A stretch of 41,397 bases of DNA from Streptomyces sp. DH12. Its GTDB lineage: Bacteria > Actinomycetota > Actinomycetes > Streptomycetales > Streptomycetaceae. The number at the start of each line of letters is the position of its first letter. Positions within the stretch are counted from its first letter, which is position 1. Location: contig NZ_JAHWGT010000049.1 of assembly GCF_020873895.1 (NCBI RefSeq), positions 1 to 41,397 on the forward strand, read 5' to 3'. The notes below the pieces were generated by a model. That model was given only the letters and a program-made list of their open reading frames with translations. It did not search any database and was not told the DNA's origin. A program made the translations under genes and the position numbers. Positions 38,904-41,397 of this stretch are shown one piece after another.

Positions 38904-39713
38904 ATGACCCAGACAGTCGCGGTCCTCGGCACCGGAAAGATCGGCGAGGCGCTCCTCAGCGGCATGATCCGGGCGGGCTGGCCCGCCGCCCACCTCCTCG
39001 TCACCGCCCGCCGCCCCGAGCGCGCCGACGAGCTCCGCGCCCGTTACGGCGTCGAGGCCGTCTCGAACGCCGACGCCGCCAAGCGCGCCGACACCCTGAT
39101 CCTCGCCGTCAAGCCGCAGGACATGGGCCGCCTCCTGGACGAGCTCGCCCACCACGTCACCCCCGACCACCTCGTCGTCAGCGCCGCCGCCGGCATCACG
39201 ACCGCGTTCATCGAGGAGCGCCTCGCCGCCGGCACCCCCGTGGTCCGGGTCATGCCGAACACCCCCGTCCTCGTCGACGAGGGCATGTCCGTCATCTCGG
39301 CCGGCAGCCACGCCACCCCCGACCACCTCGGGCACACCGAGGAGATCTTCGGCGGCGTCGGCAAGACCCTGCGCGTCCCGGAGTCCCAGCAGGACGCCGC
39401 GACCGCCCTGTCCGGCTCCGGCCCCGCGTACTTCTACTTCCTCGTCGAGGCGATGACCGACGCCGGCATCCTCCTGGGCCTGCCCCGCGCCCAGGCCCAT
39501 GACCTCATCGTCCAGGCCGCCATCGGGGCCGCCGTGATGCTCCGCGACAGCGGCGAGCACCCGGTCAAGCTGCGCGAGGCCGTCACCTCCCCGGCCGGCA
39601 CCACCATCAGCGCCATCCGCGAGCTGGAGAACCACGGCGTGCGCGCCGCCCTGATCGCCGCCCTGGAGGCGGCCCGCGACCGCAGCCGCGAGCTGGCCTC
39701 CGGCAACGGCTGA
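38904..39713 (+). CDS. proC: Pyrroline-5-carboxylate reductase
   Basis: 269 aa from the ATG at 38904, chosen because GAGGTGA sits 9 nt upstream; a GTG at 38892 would add 4 residues and lie inside that site. Last step of proline synthesis (NADPH-dependent). The N-terminal Rossmann fold has LGTGKIGEALLSG; downstream RVMPNTPVLVDEGMSVIS and the ProC signature DAATALSGSGPAYFYFLVEA and AVTSPAGTTISAIRELE are intact. No other proline genes are adjacent. Followed by a poly-C run and the convergent trpS. Confidence 0.96.
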   Translation: MTQTVAVLGTGKIGEALLSGMIRAGWPAAHLLVTARRPERADELRARYGVEAVSNADAAKRADTLILAVKPQDMGRLLDELAHHVTPDHLVVSAAAGITTAFIEERLAAGTPVVRVMPNTPVLVDEGMSVISAGSHATPDHLGHTEEIFGGVGKTLRVPESQQDAATALSGSGPAYFYFLVEAMTDAGILLGLPRAQAHDLIVQAAIGAAVMLRDSGEHPVKLREAVTSPAGTTISAIRELENHGVRAALIAALEAARDRSRELASGNG

Positions 39714-39758
39714 CTCCCACCCGCCGGTACGGGGACGGGGGTACCCGGCTCCGCACAG

Positions 39759-39770
39759 CCCCCCCCCCCC
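39759..39770. repeat. Homopolymer run of 12 C
   Basis: Twelve consecutive C between the ends of proC and trpS (convergent). Prone to slippage and to sequencing error; not in a coding region. Confidence 0.8.
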
Positions 39771-39795
39771 GCCCCGCCCGTCCCGTCCCGTCATC

Positions 39796-40797
39796 TCAGC
39801 CGGGCGGCAGCAGCCCCACGGCCCGGTAGGCCCGGTCGACGACCGGCCGCGCGACCGCCCGGGCCCGCGCCGCGCCCTCCCGCAGCACGCCGTCCACGTA
39901 CGCCGGGTCGGCGACCAGCTCCGCGTGCCGCTCCCGCACCGGCCGCAGCAGCTCCACCACGGCCTCGGCGACGTCCCGCTTCACCGCCCCGTACGAGGAG
40001 TACCCCGCCGCCAGCTCCGCCGGATCGCCCCCGCCGGTGCACGCGGCGAGCACCTCCAGCAGGTTGGCGAGCCCCGGCCGCCCCTCGGGGTCGTGGACGA
40101 CGTCCCGGCCGCTGTCGGTGACCGCCCGCCCGACCTTCCGCCGCACCACGTCCGGTTCGTCGAGGAGGTGGACGACGCCGGGCCCGCCGCCGCCGGACTT
40201 GCCCATCTTCACCGTCGGGTCCTGAAGGTCCATCACCCGCGCCGCCACCGCCGGCCGGGTCGCCCGCGGCACGGTGAAGGTGGCCCCGTACCGCTGGTTG
40301 AACCGCACGGCGAGGTCCCGCGTCAGCTCGACGTGCTGCGCCTGGTCGTCGCCCACGGGCACCTCGTCCGTCGCGTACGCCAGGATGTCCGCCGCCATCA
40401 GCACCGGGTACGTCAGCAGCGACAGCCGTACGCTCCCACCCCTGTCCCGCTCCAGCGCCGCCTTCTCCCGGTACTGGATCATGCGCCGCATCTCGCCGTC
40501 GGTGGCCGTGCACTCCAGCAGGTACGACAGCCGGGCGTGCTCGTCGACGTGGCTCTGCACGAAGAGCGTGCACCGCTCGGGGTCGAGCCCCGCCGCGAGC
40601 AGCAGGGTCGCCGCCTGCCGACTGAGCCGCCGCACACGCGCGGGGTCGTGCTCGACTGTCAACGCGTGCAGGTCCACCACCGAGAACAGCGCGTCCGCCC
40701 GGTACTGGTCCTCCCGCACCCAGCGCCGCACCGCCCCGAGGTAGTTGCCCAGCGTCAGGTGGCCGGTCGGCTTCACACCGCTGAAGACCCGTGTCAC
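39796..40797 (-). CDS. trpS: Tryptophanyl-tRNA synthetase (accessory, TrpRS1 type)
   Basis: 333 aa from the GTG at 40797 with GAGGA 6 nt upstream. Class I synthetase that charges tRNA-Trp. The HIGH-like motif is PTGHLTLGNYLG (10-21); the KMSKS-like motif is altered to KMGKS at 197-201, followed by GGG. The middle has VGDDQAQHVELTRDLAVRFN and MAADILAY typical of TrpRS. Genes of this type, regulated by a Trp leader peptide, are known in Streptomyces as the inducible, indolmycin-resistant TrpRS1 (SCO3334). The attenuator upstream supports that identity; resistance itself is inferred. Transcribed away from the rRNA promoter region. Confidence 0.93.
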   Translation of the reverse strand: MTRVFSGVKPTGHLTLGNYLGAVRRWVREDQYRADALFSVVDLHALTVEHDPARVRRLSRQAATLLLAAGLDPERCTLFVQSHVDEHARLSYLLECTATDGEMRRMIQYREKAALERDRGGSVRLSLLTYPVLMAADILAYATDEVPVGDDQAQHVELTRDLAVRFNQRYGATFTVPRATRPAVAARVMDLQDPTVKMGKSGGGGPGVVHLLDEPDVVRRKVGRAVTDSGRDVVHDPEGRPGLANLLEVLAACTGGGDPAELAAGYSSYGAVKRDVAEAVVELLRPVRERHAELVADPAYVDGVLREGAARARAVARPVVDRAYRAVGLLPPG

Positions 40798-40870
40798 GTT
40801 CGTCCTCTCCCTCTCTCCTGGCCGACCGCCGCCCCGGCGGCCGGCCCTCACGGGGGAGGGGGATACGCGA

Positions 40871-40934
40871 ACGGCCGCCGGGGGCGGCGGCCGTCTGTCT
40901 GCATGCGTGTCAGCGCGGCCGCCTTCAGGCGGCC
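40871..40934 (-). promoter_or_regulatory. Ribosome-mediated trpS attenuator
   Basis: On the minus strand four segments alternate: 1 = GGCCGCC (40934-40928), 2 = GGCGGCC (40923-40917), 3 = GGCCGCC inside 40894-40886, 4 = GGCGGCC inside 40879-40871. Pairing 1:2 is a 7-bp hairpin with TGAA loop (the stop codon of the leader peptide sits there); 3:4 is a 9-bp terminator stem. Pairing 2:3 is the antiterminator. Segment 1 begins at the last base of the Trp-Trp codons, so a ribosome stalled for Trp would cover it and free 2 to pair with 3. Confidence 0.88.
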
Positions 40935-40966
40935 CACCACTGGAGGGTGTGCGCACGCGATGTCAT
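40925..40966 (-). CDS. Trp-Trp leader peptide of the trpS attenuator
   Basis: 13 codons, MTSRAHTLQWWAA, ending in TGA. The two adjacent Trp codons (40939-40934) come just before the first stem. No ribosome-binding site precedes the ATG, and the -10 box TACCCT ends 6 nt upstream, so translation probably begins at the 5' end of a leaderless mRNA. Too short to be a functional protein; it reports charged tRNA-Trp level. Confidence 0.87.
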   Translation of the reverse strand: MTSRAHTLQWWAA

Positions 40967-40972
40967 GCCCCG

Positions 40973-41002
40973 AGGGTACGGGGCGGGGGCCAGGGTTGAC
41001 AG
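40973..41002 (-). promoter_or_regulatory. Promoter of the trpS leader
   Basis: On the minus strand CTGTCA (41002-40997), 18 nt, TACCCT (40978-40973). The start would fall at or beside the leader ATG (40966). The -35 hexamer is the reverse complement of part of the plus-strand TTGACA at 40996-41001. Confidence 0.55.
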
Positions 41003-41024
41003 TGGTTTGTGTGGTGCGTAGTGT
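40996..41024 (+). promoter_or_regulatory. Principal-sigma promoter, probable rRNA operon p1
   Basis: TTGACA (40996-41001), exactly 17 nt, TAGTGT (41019-41024). This is the best -35/-10 pair in the window and faces the rRNA leader. Confidence 0.75.
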
Positions 41025-41397
41025 TCTCCGAGTTGTCCGACGTGAGCGCCGACCCCGGTCGGTCCCCGGACAGCCATTCCGCAAGAACCACCTCCAGCGA
41101 GCGACATTCCGTCGCCCCGCTCTGCGTGCGCTTTTGCGAAATGCAGAATCCGCGTTCGAAAGAGCGGGCCCCGATTAGCGTCGGAGTCGAGGATTCGCTA
41201 GGGTTCACGACGTCGGAACGGCCGAAGGGCCGGAAAGACAACCCCCTCTGACTGGGAATCAGGCCCGAAAGGATCTGATAGAGTCGGAATCGCCGGAAAG
41301 GGAAACGCGAAAGCGGAGAACGGCCCGGCAGCCCGCTCCAGCGGGTGGCAGAGAAGGAAATCGGATCTGCTAGGCTGGAGACACGAAAGACCGAAGG
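41025..41397 (+). promoter_or_regulatory. rRNA operon leader with stacked promoters (no gene)
   Basis: No protein gene is supported. Further -10-like boxes are TAGGGT (41199-41204, with weak TTAGCG 18 nt upstream), TAGAGT (41279-41284) and TAGGCT (41371-41376). The last two share the extended context GGATCTGnTAG (41271 and 41363, 92 bp apart). The GAAAGGATCTGATAGAGTCG and GGAAAGGGAAACGCGAAAGC words are typical of Streptomyces 16S leaders. A stem CCCGCT/AGCGGG lies at 41332-41345. The 16S gene itself would start beyond the window. Confidence 0.7.

Noticed and set aside
41009-41251. 80-codon ORF in the rRNA promoter region
   Set aside because: It starts inside the p1 spacer, has no ribosome-binding site, and is AT-richer with unbiased codon positions; better explained as promoter DNA.

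Overview
The window looks like chromosomal DNA of a Streptomyces species or a close relative. GC content is very high, third codon positions are almost all G or C, GTG starts are common, and lsr2, the sigE-cseA-cseB-cseC operon, clpC, disA-radA and a tryptophan-attenuated accessory tryptophanyl-tRNA synthetase occur together. From memory, the order matches the S. coelicolor core region from about SCO3334 (trpS1, right end) to the SCO3380s (NAD/CoA genes, left end); this was not checked against a database. The last 400 bases carry stacked promoter motifs and the leader typical of a Streptomyces rRNA operon, so a 16S rRNA gene probably begins just past the right edge.

Layout. 1-2.8 kb: an ArsR-type regulator with a palindromic operator, a doubtful small ORF and a threonine-aldolase-type PLP enzyme. 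2.9-8.9 kb: a tightly coupled cofactor operon (DUF2520 Rossmann protein, panC, nadB, nadC, coaX; three 4-bp start/stop overlaps, then a 2-base gap before coaX) ending in a perfect hairpin. 9-12.6 kb: two small hypothetical genes, a BlaI-type regulator with a very long disordered tail, an ArgA-like acetyltransferase, the xenogeneic silencer lsr2 behind an AT-rich leader, and an SCO3374-like gene overlapping lsr2 tail to tail. 12.6-18.6 kb: clpC with a ClgR box and a sigma-R-like promoter, a strong terminator, then divergent dacB (D-Ala-D-Ala carboxypeptidase) and an M23 peptidase.

18.6-22.6 kb: the cell-envelope stress operon sigE-cseA-cseB-cseC on the minus strand. 22.6-25.5 kb: mutY, a PAP2 phosphatase and a membrane-anchored Gly-rich protein. 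25.5-30.2 kb: disA (c-di-AMP synthase), radA, and an unusual membrane protein that reads as a degenerate ECF sigma factor fused to a zinc anti-sigma motif, a membrane helix and an outside BACON-like domain. 30.3-35.2 kb: a Cys-rich unknown, a Ppx/GppA phosphatase, a TIM-barrel isomerase, a degenerate tandem repeat and ilvD. 35.3-39.7 kb: a Ser/Thr kinase with a beta-propeller, an SH3-like small protein, a small membrane protein and proC. 39.8-41.4 kb: trpS under a Trp-Trp leader-peptide attenuator, divergent from the rRNA promoters.

How the parts relate. The region is housekeeping rather than accessory: cofactor synthesis, proteostasis, envelope stress and peptidoglycan remodelling, DNA integrity (MutY, RadA, DisA) and amino-acid/tRNA supply. 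No mobile elements, CRISPR arrays or tRNA genes were recognised. The most notable observations are the sigma/anti-sigma fusion, the complete Trp attenuator whose promoter appears to share its -35 box with the first rRNA promoter, and about twelve genes whose -10 box lies only 6-8 nt from the start codon, implying leaderless mRNAs.
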